Below, one piece after another: positions 9,016-17,308 of a stretch of DNA of 54,010 bases (position 1 is the first letter of the stretch; every line of letters begins with the position of its first letter). The stretch comes from Bryobacteraceae bacterium (GTDB taxonomy: Bacteria > Acidobacteriota > Terriglobia > Bryobacterales > Bryobacteraceae): contig JAHDVK010000034.1 of the NCBI GenBank assembly GCA_023384675.1, positions 1 through 54,010 of the forward strand. Reading direction: 5' to 3'. The translations under genes were made by a program, and so were the position numbers. The notes below the pieces were generated by a model, which saw only the letters and a program-made list of their open reading frames with translations, did not search any database and was not told the DNA's origin.

Positions 9016-9827
9016 AGCTGAGCACGGCCGTCATCACCGGCGCCTCCTCGGGACTGGGCGAGGAGTTCGCCCGCCAGCTTGCCGCTCAAGGCGTGAATCT
9101 GATTCTCACCGCGCGCCGGACGGATCGCCTCGAACACATCAAGGCGGATCTGGAAACCCGCCACGGCGTTCAAGTGGAAATCATCTCTTGCGATCTGGCC
9201 GATGAAGCGCAATCTGCCGCTTTAGCCGGGCGCCTGGCGCAAATGCCTTCGCTCGATCTGCTGGTGAACAACGCCGGCTTCGGCACCCTTGGTCTCTTTC
9301 ACGAAACGGATTTCGAGCGGCAGGAGGCCATGCTCCGGGTTCATGTGCTCGCGACGATGCGCCTCACGCGCGCGGTACTGCCCGGCATGATCGAGCGCCG
9401 CCGCGGCGCGGTCATCCATGTCAGCTCTGTCGCCGCTTACTGGCGCAGCGCGCAAAACGCGATGTACTGCTCTACCAAGGGCTGGATGAACGACTTTACC
9501 GAGGCGCTGCGGCTGGAATTGGATCTGCTCCAATCGCCCGTGGTGGTGCAGGCGCTGTGTCCCGGCTTCACCTACAGCGAATTCCACGACACGCTGGGAG
9601 TGGACCGCGCCGCCGTCCCGAAACACCTCTGGTTGAAGGCGGATTTCGTGATCCGCGAGTCGCTGCGCGCGCTGGACCGCGGCAGCGTCTTTGTCATCCC
9701 GAACTGGAAATACCGCTTCATCGCGCGCTTGTCCGAGCTGCTGCCCGCGCGCCTGCGGATGGCGTTCGAGCGGCGCTCGCCGCACAAGCGGCGCAAGCCG
9801 GTCGCGCCCGCTCCGAATCTCACTTGA
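9012..9827 (+). CDS. Short-chain dehydrogenase/reductase (SDR)
   Basis: A 271-residue cytosolic oxidoreductase of the classical SDR family. The nucleotide-binding motif TGASSGLG is at residues 9-16, NNAG at 86-89, the catalytic Ser about 139 and the YxxxK pair Tyr152/Lys156. The pattern of acidic and basic residues after strand two (TARRTDRL) suggests NADP(H) preference. The substrate cannot be read from sequence. It is the last gene of a three-gene translationally coupled operon with the TolB/TPR protein and the HMA-like protein. Confidence 0.88.
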   Translation: MKLSTAVITGASSGLGEEFARQLAAQGVNLILTARRTDRLEHIKADLETRHGVQVEIISCDLADEAQSAALAGRLAQMPSLDLLVNNAGFGTLGLFHETDFERQEAMLRVHVLATMRLTRAVLPGMIERRRGAVIHVSSVAAYWRSAQNAMYCSTKGWMNDFTEALRLELDLLQSPVVVQALCPGFTYSEFHDTLGVDRAAVPKHLWLKADFVIRESLRALDRGSVFVIPNWKYRFIARLSELLPARLRMAFERRSPHKRRKPVAPAPNLT

Positions 9828-9864
9828 ATCGCGCAGCCGTGTTCTCACGGCTTACAGTGAAGGT

Positions 9865-10446
9865 ATGAAGATTTTCTGGCTGCTTTTATTCCTGCCTGTG
9901 CTGGGGGCGGCGCAGAGTTTTCACTGGGGCTTCCTGGGCGGCACCGTGATGCAGTCGCCTTATATCCCGCAGATCAACGAAGGAGTGGCCTTCACGCCCG
10001 GCGGGCTGGTGGAATTCCGGCTGCCGGGCCGCTTTGCCATCGAGGCCAATGCGCTCTACCGCAGGCAAGGCTATACCGGCCCGTTTCAGATCGACGAGAC
10101 GCCGAGTGACCTGGTGGGCGCGCTCACCAGCCGCTCGAACATCCTCGATGTGCCGGTGCTGGGCAAATACCGCCACCCGGTGCAAGACTTCATTAATGTC
10201 TTTCTCACCTCCGGTTACGTGCGGCGCTGGCGCAACGAGAGTTTTCGCGTCAGCGGCACGCGCGAGACCACCGGCCCCATCCCGCAATTCCCGAGCGAGC
10301 GTACGTCGCAAAGCGGCTTCGCCATCGGCGGCGGCGTGGAACTCGATGGCGGCACGCTGCGGATGTCGATCGGCTACCGCTATTCGCGCCTCGGCGAGTT
10401 CCGCAGCGACAAGTCGCACGACCTTCTGGTGAGCTTTATCTTCTAG
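9865..10446 (+). CDS. Outer-membrane beta-barrel protein (porin-like family)
   Basis: A 193-residue protein beginning at the ATG at 9865, with a signal peptide (MKIFWLLLFLPVLGAAQS). The mature part alternates amphipathic strands typical of small 8-stranded barrels (FAIEANALYRR, FINVFLTSGYVRRW, LRMSIGYRYSRLG) and ends in a terminal aromatic (LVSFIF), the usual BAM recognition feature. The family resembles the PorT/OmpA-like barrel proteins found in many Acidobacteriota. The RHS island begins 28 bases after its stop. Confidence 0.72.
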   Translation: MKIFWLLLFLPVLGAAQSFHWGFLGGTVMQSPYIPQINEGVAFTPGGLVEFRLPGRFAIEANALYRRQGYTGPFQIDETPSDLVGALTSRSNILDVPVLGKYRHPVQDFINVFLTSGYVRRWRNESFRVSGTRETTGPIPQFPSERTSQSGFAIGGGVELDGGTLRMSIGYRYSRLGEFRSDKSHDLLVSFIF

Positions 10447-10473
10447 CCTGGCAATGCGGGTTCCGCTCGCCCC

Positions 10474-12399
10474 TTGACGAAGACCTACACCGGCGGCGCA
10501 ACCCCGAGCGTCACCTACACCTACGACGGTCTCCGGCTCAGCTCCGTCGCCACCTCGGGCCGCATCGCCACCAGCACCCAATCCACCGGCGGCGTCCCAT
10601 ACTCCTTCGCCTACACGTACTATAAAGACGGGAGCCTCAAGTCGGTGACATATCCTTCCGGACGCCTCATCGAATACCCCAGCCTCGACCGGGCGGGCCG
10701 CGTCCTGAAGGTCCAGGGCACGCTGGCCGGCACGACCACGGAGTATGCCAAGGCGGTCACCTACAACGCCAGCGGCCAGATGAGCTCGCTCACCTTCGGC
10801 AATGACCTGATCGAGCGTTGGGACTACAACCCCAGGCGCCTGCAGCCCTGGCAAATCCGCCTCGGCACGGCTACCGTTGACGACGCCCGGGGCCGCTGGC
10901 AGTTCGGCTACTGCGCCGGCCTGAACTACAACCAGGACTGCGCCACCAACAACGGCAACGTGATGCACCAGCGCATCCTCCCGCTCAACATCTATCAGAC
11001 CTACGCCTACGACACCCTCAACCGCCTCTCGCTGTTCGAGGAGAAGGCCACCAACACGGCGCCGGCGTGCGCGGCCGGCGGCTCCACCCCCTGCCGCGCC
11101 TACGGCTATGACAACTGGAGCAACCAGTTCGTCACCCAGGCCAACGTCGTCACGCGCCACTCCTTCACCCCCGCGGCCGCCTCGAATTTCGACGCCGCCA
11201 ACCGCCTCATCATCCAGGGTTCGACCTACGACCCCGCCGGCAACCAGACCGCGATCGGCGGCTACACCTTCACCTACGACGCCGAAAACCGCCTGAAATC
11301 CTCGGCAATCGGCGGCAATACGACCACCTACGCCTACGACGGCGAAGGCCGCCGCGTGAAAAAGGGCAACGAAATCTACGTCTATGACGCCTTCGGCAAC
11401 CTCGCCGCCGAATACGGCGGCACGCCCTTAGCCGAAGGCGGCCCCCGCTACCTCACCACCGACCACCTGGGCTCCACGCGCCTCATCACCAAAGCAGACG
11501 GCGCCGTGGACCAGCGCATCGACTACCTCCCCTTCGGCAAAGCCATCCCCAACGGAGTCAGCGGCCGCACCACCGGCCAGGGCTACCAGACCACCAACTA
11601 CCTCGACCCGCTCAAGCCCGGCTTCACCGGCAAGGATCGGGATGGAGAGACAGGGTTGGATTACTTCGGGGCCAGGTATATGTCGGCGGCCCAGGGGCGG
11701 TTTACGAGCGCGGATGCTCCGTTTGCGGATCAGAATCCCGCGGACCCGCAGAGTTGGAATCTGTACCTGTACGTCCGCAACAATCCCATCATCTTCGTCG
11801 ATCCAACCGGACAGAGGATCGAGTTGACGGGAGCTACTGAGGAGGAGCGCAGGAAGCAACTTGCGGCGATCCAGGAGGCAGTTGGGGAAGAGGCAGGACA
11901 ACGCCTCACTATTCACGGTGATAAGAAGACTGGCTTCTATGTTGGAATTACGGGAGATCTGAGTAAGTTCCGCGATATCAATCCCGTTGCTAGTGCTTTC
12001 GCTACGATCATCACGCTGCAGGAGAGTGCGAAGTTTTACCTTGTCTCAAGCATGGAGCGTATGGACATGAGCGACGGCACCGAGTACACGCTGTACGCGT
12101 TGAAGGCGACAGGTGCAACGGTGAGAGATATCGACGGCCAATTGAGGGTGTTTGTACGTGAGCCAAGGGAAGGGTATCCTCGTGATCTGCCCTTTGGAAC
12201 CAGTAGCTGGATCGGTCTCGCAAATAATCTCGGCACCACTGTTGGCCACGAGTTTGGGCATGCCCTTGAGCATATGATGGGGAGGCTCGTCGGCAGACGT
12301 CCTACCAAGGTGGAAAGCAACAATGGCTCGTTGCGGCTAGAAAACATGGTAAGGCGACTTCAAGGGGGGCCTAATGCGGCGATCAGGCTCAGGCATTAG
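10474..12399 (+). CDS. RHS unit A: truncated RHS core with M91/NleD-like zincin tip
   Basis: A 641-residue RHS protein without any N-terminal secretion or docking domain. The reading frame opens at TTG 10474 with no clear ribosome binding site, only 28 bases after the barrel gene, so the 5' part of a longer RHS gene is probably missing. Residues ~1-445 are YD repeats and the RHS-associated core, ending RNNPIIFVDPTGQ. The tip (about 449-641) carries HEFGH at residue ~592 and a downstream LENMVRR, so a gluzincin HExxH...E arrangement is plausible and recalls M91/NleD peptidases found on other RHS tips. The tip is visibly less GC-rich than the core. The next gene starts inside this one, 26 bases before its stop. 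Confidence 0.75.
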   Translation: MTKTYTGGATPSVTYTYDGLRLSSVATSGRIATSTQSTGGVPYSFAYTYYKDGSLKSVTYPSGRLIEYPSLDRAGRVLKVQGTLAGTTTEYAKAVTYNASGQMSSLTFGNDLIERWDYNPRRLQPWQIRLGTATVDDARGRWQFGYCAGLNYNQDCATNNGNVMHQRILPLNIYQTYAYDTLNRLSLFEEKATNTAPACAAGGSTPCRAYGYDNWSNQFVTQANVVTRHSFTPAAASNFDAANRLIIQGSTYDPAGNQTAIGGYTFTYDAENRLKSSAIGGNTTTYAYDGEGRRVKKGNEIYVYDAFGNLAAEYGGTPLAEGGPRYLTTDHLGSTRLITKADGAVDQRIDYLPFGKAIPNGVSGRTTGQGYQTTNYLDPLKPGFTGKDRDGETGLDYFGARYMSAAQGRFTSADAPFADQNPADPQSWNLYLYVRNNPIIFVDPTGQRIELTGATEEERRKQLAAIQEAVGEEAGQRLTIHGDKKTGFYVGITGDLSKFRDINPVASAFATIITLQESAKFYLVSSMERMDMSDGTEYTLYALKATGATVRDIDGQLRVFVREPREGYPRDLPFGTSSWIGLANNLGTTVGHEFGHALEHMMGRLVGRRPTKVESNNGSLRLENMVRRLQGGPNAAIRLRH

Positions 12400-12934
12400 G
12401 GGTCGATTCATGCGTTGGGCGATCATTCTGCCCACAATCAACGCCGTGCTGTATGTTATCTTGGTTGCGCTGTCTCGCCCGCCGGGAATCCAGCGTGTCC
12501 CTGAGCATTGGGACGTAGATTTCTACACCACAGTTCCGGAGAGAATCCTCTATGCGGTGAATGCCCCCGCCCTTTGGCTTGCTGCGGGCATAACAGATGT
12601 GTTTGGTCAGGGTGAGCGCCGACTCATCTGGTTGATTGGTGCCGTATTTGCAGTAGGCCTTTGGTGCGCAATCGGGTTGTGGCTGGACAGATTACCGACG
12701 CGCGCTCGATCTTCCCCCCGGACGTTTTGGCGCGAACGCGAGCGCCAATATGGTGCAGTCATGTTATTTCTAGTCTTGCTCTTCATAGGCTTCACATGGC
12801 CTGAGGTTTTTGCAGACTGGCAATCTTCGGCGGGTGTTGGATTCGAGACGATCGCGGGTTTGTTACTTTGGCCCATATTGGTTGGCGTTGTCGCAAGCCT
12901 CACTCTCTTTAAAGGATTACAATATCGGCGATAG
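12374..12934 (+). CDS. Partner of unit A: four-helix membrane protein
   Basis: A 186-residue inner-membrane protein. The ATG at 12374 is preceded by a strong purine tract (AGGGGGG, 12362-12369); an internal ATG at 12410 is an alternative. Hydrophobic segments are visible at about residues 15-33, 60-75, 83-103, 126-145 and 152-172. No family is recognised. The overlap with unit A and the position directly behind a toxin-like tip suggest an immunity or export partner. That is inference from position only. Confidence 0.55.
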   Translation: MRRSGSGIRGRFMRWAIILPTINAVLYVILVALSRPPGIQRVPEHWDVDFYTTVPERILYAVNAPALWLAAGITDVFGQGERRLIWLIGAVFAVGLWCAIGLWLDRLPTRARSSPRTFWRERERQYGAVMLFLVLLFIGFTWPEVFADWQSSAGVGFETIAGLLLWPILVGVVASLTLFKGLQYRR

Positions 12935-12944
12935 TGGACGTGAA

Positions 12945-14372
12945 ATGAAGCATCGTACGCGCCTCCAAGCACCTGGACTGGCCGCGCCATCACCCTTCCC
13001 CATGCTCTCGCGGATGCCCGACACTGGTGCGCCAATGTGCCACAGCGGACATGTGGCGGGGCGTGCACACAAGTATGCCAACGTCGTCACGCGCCACTCC
13101 TTCACCCCCGCGGCCGCCTCGAATTTCGACGCCGCCAACCGGCTCATCATCCAGAGTTCGGCCTACGACCCCGCCGGCAACCAGACCGCCATCGGCGGCT
13201 ACACCTTCACCTACGACGCTGAAAACCGCCTGAAGACCTCGAAACTCGGCGAAATCACCACCACCTACGCGTACGACGGCGAAGGCCGCCGCGTGAAAAA
13301 GGGCAACGAAATCTACGTTTACGACGCCTTCGGCAACCTCGCCGCCGAATACGGCGGCACGGTGTCCGCCACGGGCACGCGCTACCTCACCACCGACCAC
13401 CTCGGCTCGACACGCCTCATCACCAAAGCGGACGGCGAAGTGGACCAGCGCATCGACTACCTCCCCTTCGGCAAAGCCATCCCCAACGGAGTCAGCAGCC
13501 GCGCCACCGGCCAGGGCTACCAGACCAACAACTACCTCGACCCGCTCAAGCCGGGCTTCACGGGCAAGGACCGGGATGGGGAGACAGGGCTGGATTACTT
13601 TGGGGCGAGATACTTCTCAGGGGCGCAGGGGCGGTTCACGAGCGCGGACCCGATGCTAAATGCTGCGAAGCCCTGGAACCCGCAGACTTGGAATCGCTAT
13701 AGTTACGCCCTGAACAATCCTTTGAGGTTTCTCGACCCGAATGGTCTCTACAATCTCGAAAACACCTGCAAGGAAGACGACGAGAAGTGCCACAAGCGAT
13801 TCAAGCAGAATGCGGCGAGTCTGAAGCAGGGGCTTGCGAACCTTCAGAAACGAGTGGGCAAGATGAAGGACGGTGTTGAAAAGCAGCGGCTGCAGGCTGC
13901 TTTAGGCGCCATGGGAACCGAAAACGACAAAAACAACGTGAACGTGCAGTTTGGACCAACCGGCGATGGAGCAGCAGCCCAAGTGAATCCGTTTTACAAC
14001 GAGCAGACGGGCAAGCTGGGGTTCAATGCCATCTTTGATCCCAAGCACATTACCGGCGACACTAACGATTGGGCTATCGCTGCCGCTCACGAAGGCACAC
14101 ACATTTCCGACATAAGCGACCCGCGTTTTAGCGACCCGGCAACAACGCTCAGTCCGTTTTCGTTGGAATATCGGGGTTACCAAACGTCAGCTTGGGCGGC
14201 TTCTGCTCTCGGTCTGCCTTCGCTTTCGTATGGCAAAGGCAGGTACGAAATCTGGAATAGAAGTTGGGGGCTGGTGGACAAGACCCTCACGAACTTCATC
14301 AACAACATGAAGAATTCGGCGGGGCGGCAAACCCATCCCGAGACGATTCCTCACAATCCTTGGGGCAACTAG
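12945..14372 (+). CDS. RHS unit B: short RHS core with HEGTH zincin tip
   Basis: About 475 residues from the ATG at 12945, ten bases after the unit A partner; an upstream in-frame ATG at 12810 would overlap that gene. The first ~45 residues are unique. RHS core homology begins at base ~13079 (NVVTRHSFTPAAASNFDAAN) and ends at about residue 265 (NNPLRFLDPNG). The tip carries FDPKH, then HEGTH at residue ~382 with Asp three residues on. A downstream SPFSLEYRGY supplies a candidate third ligand Glu. Units D and F share this family, and B and D also share a C-terminal HPETxPHNPW. Predicted zinc metallopeptidase; activity not shown. Confidence 0.72.
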   Translation: MKHRTRLQAPGLAAPSPFPMLSRMPDTGAPMCHSGHVAGRAHKYANVVTRHSFTPAAASNFDAANRLIIQSSAYDPAGNQTAIGGYTFTYDAENRLKTSKLGEITTTYAYDGEGRRVKKGNEIYVYDAFGNLAAEYGGTVSATGTRYLTTDHLGSTRLITKADGEVDQRIDYLPFGKAIPNGVSSRATGQGYQTNNYLDPLKPGFTGKDRDGETGLDYFGARYFSGAQGRFTSADPMLNAAKPWNPQTWNRYSYALNNPLRFLDPNGLYNLENTCKEDDEKCHKRFKQNAASLKQGLANLQKRVGKMKDGVEKQRLQAALGAMGTENDKNNVNVQFGPTGDGAAAQVNPFYNEQTGKLGFNAIFDPKHITGDTNDWAIAAAHEGTHISDISDPRFSDPATTLSPFSLEYRGYQTSAWAASALGLPSLSYGKGRYEIWNRSWGLVDKTLTNFINNMKNSAGRQTHPETIPHNPWGN

Positions 14373-14388
14373 AGTTGGAGGTGGCGCA

Positions 14389-14817
14389 ATGGCTTGCGGA
14401 TCGGTTATCAATGTAGCGGTACTTCTGGGGATGTTCATTCCAACGTTTGCTCCCCAGCAAAGCAAGGCCGTTCTGCCAATGATCGCGGGTGGAGCGGTGC
14501 CGCTCTACCCGCCACTAGCCCGCGCTGCAAAGGTCGAGGGTATTGTGCACGTGAAGGTGACCACGGATGGAGTGAAGGTCGTCACGGCACAGGCAGAGGA
14601 TGGTAACCGGCTGTTGGCCGATTCGGCAGAGGAGAATGCGCGAACGTGGCGGTTTTCGAAACATGAACCCACTTCGTTTACAGTGACCTACCGGTTTCGC
14701 CTCGACGCCAATGCCGATCCGAATAACCCTACGGTGACGCTCCGGTTTCCGGCCGAGGTTGATGTTTCAATAGCGCCTCTGGTGCTTAGCGACCCGGCTC
14801 CCGAAATTAGAAAGTGA
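14389..14817 (+). CDS. Partner of unit B: exported TonB C-terminal-domain-like protein
   Basis: A 142-residue protein with a hydrophobic N-terminus (about residues 6-22) that could be a signal peptide or anchor. Residues ~36-95 match the TonB C-terminal fold: YPPLARAAKVEGIVHVKV, then a Gly-rich turn and ENARTWRF where TonB family members have the Trp-(K/R)-(F/Y) end. It has no Pro-rich spacer or ExbB/ExbD partner, so an energy-transducing role is unlikely. An SD-like GGAGGTG (14378-14384) precedes the ATG. It lies 16 bases after unit B in the slot the other units give to a partner gene. Confidence 0.6.
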   Translation: MACGSVINVAVLLGMFIPTFAPQQSKAVLPMIAGGAVPLYPPLARAAKVEGIVHVKVTTDGVKVVTAQAEDGNRLLADSAEENARTWRFSKHEPTSFTVTYRFRLDANADPNNPTVTLRFPAEVDVSIAPLVLSDPAPEIRK

Positions 14818-14867
14818 TGCCTTCTGGTGTCTGAACCACGACGGTACGAGTAGTATCGCGCGGCGCG

Positions 14868-16649
14868 ATGCCTGCGGCGTCAGTCGCCTCTGCCACAACC
14901 ATCGTGCCGATCGTTCGACGCAGGCGGTGGTTTTCGTATCCTGGAATCTATAAAGACGGGAGCCTCAAGTCGGTGACATATCCTTCCGGACGCCTCATCG
15001 AATACCCCAGCCTCGACCGGGCGGGCCGCGTCCTGAAGGTCCAGGGCACGCTGGCCGGCACGACCACGGAGTATGCCAAGGCGGTCACCTACAACGCCAG
15101 CGGCCAGATGAGCTCGCTCACCTTCGGCAATGACCTGATCGAGCGTTGGGACTACAACCCCAGGCGCCTGCAGCCCTGGCAAATCCGCCTCGGCACGGCT
15201 GCCGTTGACGACGCCCGGGGCCGCTGGCAGTTCGGCTACTGCGCCGGCCAGCCCTACAACGAGGACTGCGCCAGCAACAACGGCAACGTGATGCACCAGC
15301 GCATCCTGCCGCTGAACCTCTACCAGACCTACGCCTACGACACCCTCAACCGCCTCTCGCTGTTCGAGGAGAAGGCCACCAACACGGCGCCGGCGTGCGC
15401 GGCCGGCGGCTCCACCCCCTGCCGCGCCTACGGCTATGACAACTGGAGCAACCAGTTCGTCACCCAGGCCAACGTCGTCACGCGCCACTCCTTCACCCCC
15501 GCGGCCGCCTCGAATTTCGACGCCGCCAACCGGCTCATCATCCAGGGTTCGACCTACGACCCCGCTGGCAATCAGACCGGCATCGGCGGCTACACCTTCA
15601 CCTACGACGCCGAAAACCGCCTGAAAACCTCGAAAATCGGCGACAACACGACCACCTATGCCTACGACGGCGAAGGCCGCCGCGTAAAGAAGGGCAACGA
15701 AACCTACGTCTACGACGCCTTCGGCAACCTCGCCGCCGAATACGGAGGCACGGCGGCGGCCGCGGGCACGCGCTACCTCACCACCGACCATCTGGGCTCG
15801 ACGCGCCTCATCACCAAAGCGGACGGCGAAGTGGACCAGCGCATCGACTACCTCCCCTTCGGCAAAGCCATCCCCAACGGAGTCAGCGGCCGCGCCACCG
15901 GCATGGGCTACCAGACCAGCAATTACCTCGACCCGCTCAAGCCCGGCTTCACCGGCAAAGAACGGGATGCCGAGACGGGGCTGGATTACTTCGGGGCTCG
16001 GTATATGTCGGCGGCGCAGGGGAGGTTCACGAGCGCGGATGCCCCGTTCGCGGATCAGATTCCCGCAGACCCGCAGAGTTGGAACCTCTTTGCCTATGCC
16101 CGAAACAACCCGCTTCGGTACGTCGACCGAGACGGCCGCTGTGTTTCTGGCGTTGACACGATCGTGTGTCTGGCCGTTGGCTGGGCCGCCACCGAGCTCG
16201 CCGAAGGGGTATGGAAAGTGAAAGCGAGCATGGATGAGCTCCAAGTGGTCGCCGACAATAATGCGGCGGCGATGGAGAATTTGGCAAAGGCCTGTCTTGA
16301 TGGAGGAAGTGATTGCTCAGCGGCAATCGAAACCGCCGCGCGGACATCGCAAAACCTGCGCAGTCGAGCGATGAATACGATCGGCGGGGCGCTGATGTTT
16401 CCGGGCACTTTCTTTGGTGGCTTTCCTCCCACGAGCAAGCAGGATTTGGTAGTTGCAGCACTAACAAACCGAGCTCTAAACGAGAAACTGGCTAGGGCCA
16501 AGGCCGCCGAATCCGAAAGACGCAGGAATGAGCAAGAAAACGTAAGAAGGCAAGAGCAGGACAGGCGGGCTAAGGAAGCGGAAGAAAAACGCCGCCGCGA
16601 GGAAGAAGAGCGAACCCGCAAGGAAAAGGAAAAGGCGGGGAAAGGGTGA
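14868..16649 (+). CDS. RHS unit C: RHS core with charged helical tip, no zincin motif
   Basis: 593 residues from an ATG at 14868, though translation could instead begin at GTG 14973 inside the core, which has GGGAG upstream. RHS core homology begins at base ~14949 and ends at RNNPLRYVDRDG. The tip (about residues 424-593) has a hydrophobic segment (DTIVCLAVGWAATELAEGVW), a Gly-rich helix, and then ~50 residues almost entirely of Arg, Lys and Glu, a probable single helix or coiled coil. No HExxH is present. I recognise no toxin family; the charged tail might be a tether. The stop overlaps the next start. Confidence 0.62.
   Translation: MPAASVASATTIVPIVRRRRWFSYPGIYKDGSLKSVTYPSGRLIEYPSLDRAGRVLKVQGTLAGTTTEYAKAVTYNASGQMSSLTFGNDLIERWDYNPRRLQPWQIRLGTAAVDDARGRWQFGYCAGQPYNEDCASNNGNVMHQRILPLNLYQTYAYDTLNRLSLFEEKATNTAPACAAGGSTPCRAYGYDNWSNQFVTQANVVTRHSFTPAAASNFDAANRLIIQGSTYDPAGNQTGIGGYTFTYDAENRLKTSKIGDNTTTYAYDGEGRRVKKGNETYVYDAFGNLAAEYGGTAAAAGTRYLTTDHLGSTRLITKADGEVDQRIDYLPFGKAIPNGVSGRATGMGYQTSNYLDPLKPGFTGKERDAETGLDYFGARYMSAAQGRFTSADAPFADQIPADPQSWNLFAYARNNPLRYVDRDGRCVSGVDTIVCLAVGWAATELAEGVWKVKASMDELQVVADNNAAAMENLAKACLDGGSDCSAAIETAARTSQNLRSRAMNTIGGALMFPGTFFGGFPPTSKQDLVVAALTNRALNEKLARAKAAESERRRNEQENVRRQEQDRRAKEAEEKRRREEEERTRKEKEKAGKG
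14890..14948 (+). repeat. Leader repeat in front of unit C (copy in front of unit G)
   Basis: This 59-base stretch differs at only three positions from 23281-23339, directly before the RHS core of unit G. Both end TCGTATCCTGGAATC and then join the core at exactly the same base. Outside the block the flanks are unrelated. It resembles the D/E leaders (ACCATC, CGCAGG, TCGTATCCTG), so it may be the same promoter-like element fused to the core further downstream. Confidence 0.6.
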
Positions 16650-17212
16650 TGGCGTTACCACTCCAGGCGACTCGTGCACAAGTGAGAACATTATCCGCGC
16701 TAATTCTGTTGTTGATCATTCTTGTATTCTGGCCAGGGCGACATCAATTACTGGCCATTCTCACACCTGAACGGGCTGTATCCACGGGACGGTTGGAGGT
16801 TATGATCCCACGCGGCTGGCAGGTCCGGACAGGCGAAACCGAGATCGACGCTTGGCGGACCGCCTTGTCTGTTTTCTCTGCAGGGCAGGTCACCTCGATA
16901 AGGGTGACGACTGTGAAAGAGCGACTAGCTGGGGAAAACCTTGCAGAATATGAATGGAGAGAATTGACTGAGGTTGTATTTGGCGAACGGGGTTACGCTC
17001 AGTCTGTCGAGCGCACATTCGTCGGCCGCTCCGGTCGAGTACTCTGCCTCGAAGCTTCAAGCCAGCGTTCAAGCCACACGACAGTCAGCTCTTGCTTCAT
17101 CGCTGACGATTCGCTTCTCGGCGTATTCGATGGCAATATTGAGCATTTACCAACCTTTTACGACGTCATGAAGACATGCATAAAGCGTAGCGCCAGCCCT
17201 GCCGTTCCGTAG
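16649..17212 (+). CDS. Partner of unit C: single-pass membrane-anchored protein
   Basis: A 187-residue protein starting at ATG 16649, which overlaps the unit C stop as TGATG; GTG 16646 is the alternative. The upstream run GGGGAAAGGG could serve as the SD. Residues ~12-34 form one hydrophobic helix (LSALILLLIILVFWPG), which leaves a ~150-residue domain outside the cytoplasm. That domain has a beta-rich segment (GRLEVMIPRGWQV), two cysteines (CLEAS, SSCFIAD) and a third late (TCIKR). No family recognised. Partner status is inferred from the overlap and the matching position in the other units. Confidence 0.55.
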   Translation: MALPLQATRAQVRTLSALILLLIILVFWPGRHQLLAILTPERAVSTGRLEVMIPRGWQVRTGETEIDAWRTALSVFSAGQVTSIRVTTVKERLAGENLAEYEWRELTEVVFGERGYAQSVERTFVGRSGRVLCLEASSQRSSHTTVSSCFIADDSLLGVFDGNIEHLPTFYDVMKTCIKRSASPAVP

Positions 17213-17224
17213 AGTAGCCTGCAT

Positions 17225-17308
17225 GGTCAGACGCATGAGACCATCGGCGCTGATGCCGCTTCCGACATACCGCGGCCGTCGTAAGCTGGGGAGCAGGAGG
17301 ATAGAATC
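17225..17308 (+). promoter_or_regulatory. Leader of unit D, colinear with the unit E leader
   Basis: An 84-base block beginning 12 bases after the unit C partner stop. It is colinear, without gaps, with 19270-19353 in front of unit E. Shared stretches include GGTCAGAC, ACCATC, GCGCTGATGCCGCTT and CGCGGCCGTCGTA. It ends in AGGATAG, a good SD, seven bases before the start codon. A -10-like TAAGCT (TATCCT in E) sits 16 bases after a TTCCGA/TTGCCG, so it may be a promoter. The promoter reading is inference; the conservation is seen directly. Confidence 0.55.

Noticed and set aside
14389-14817. Functional TonB energy transducer
   Set aside because: Only the C-terminal fold is present, with no long periplasmic spacer and no ExbB/ExbD; treated as a cassette partner instead.
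14880-16244. 454-codon minus-strand frame within unit C, with relatives in units A and E
   Set aside because: It repeats only because the RHS core DNA repeats; Gly/Val/Ala-rich and antisense to a recognisable core.
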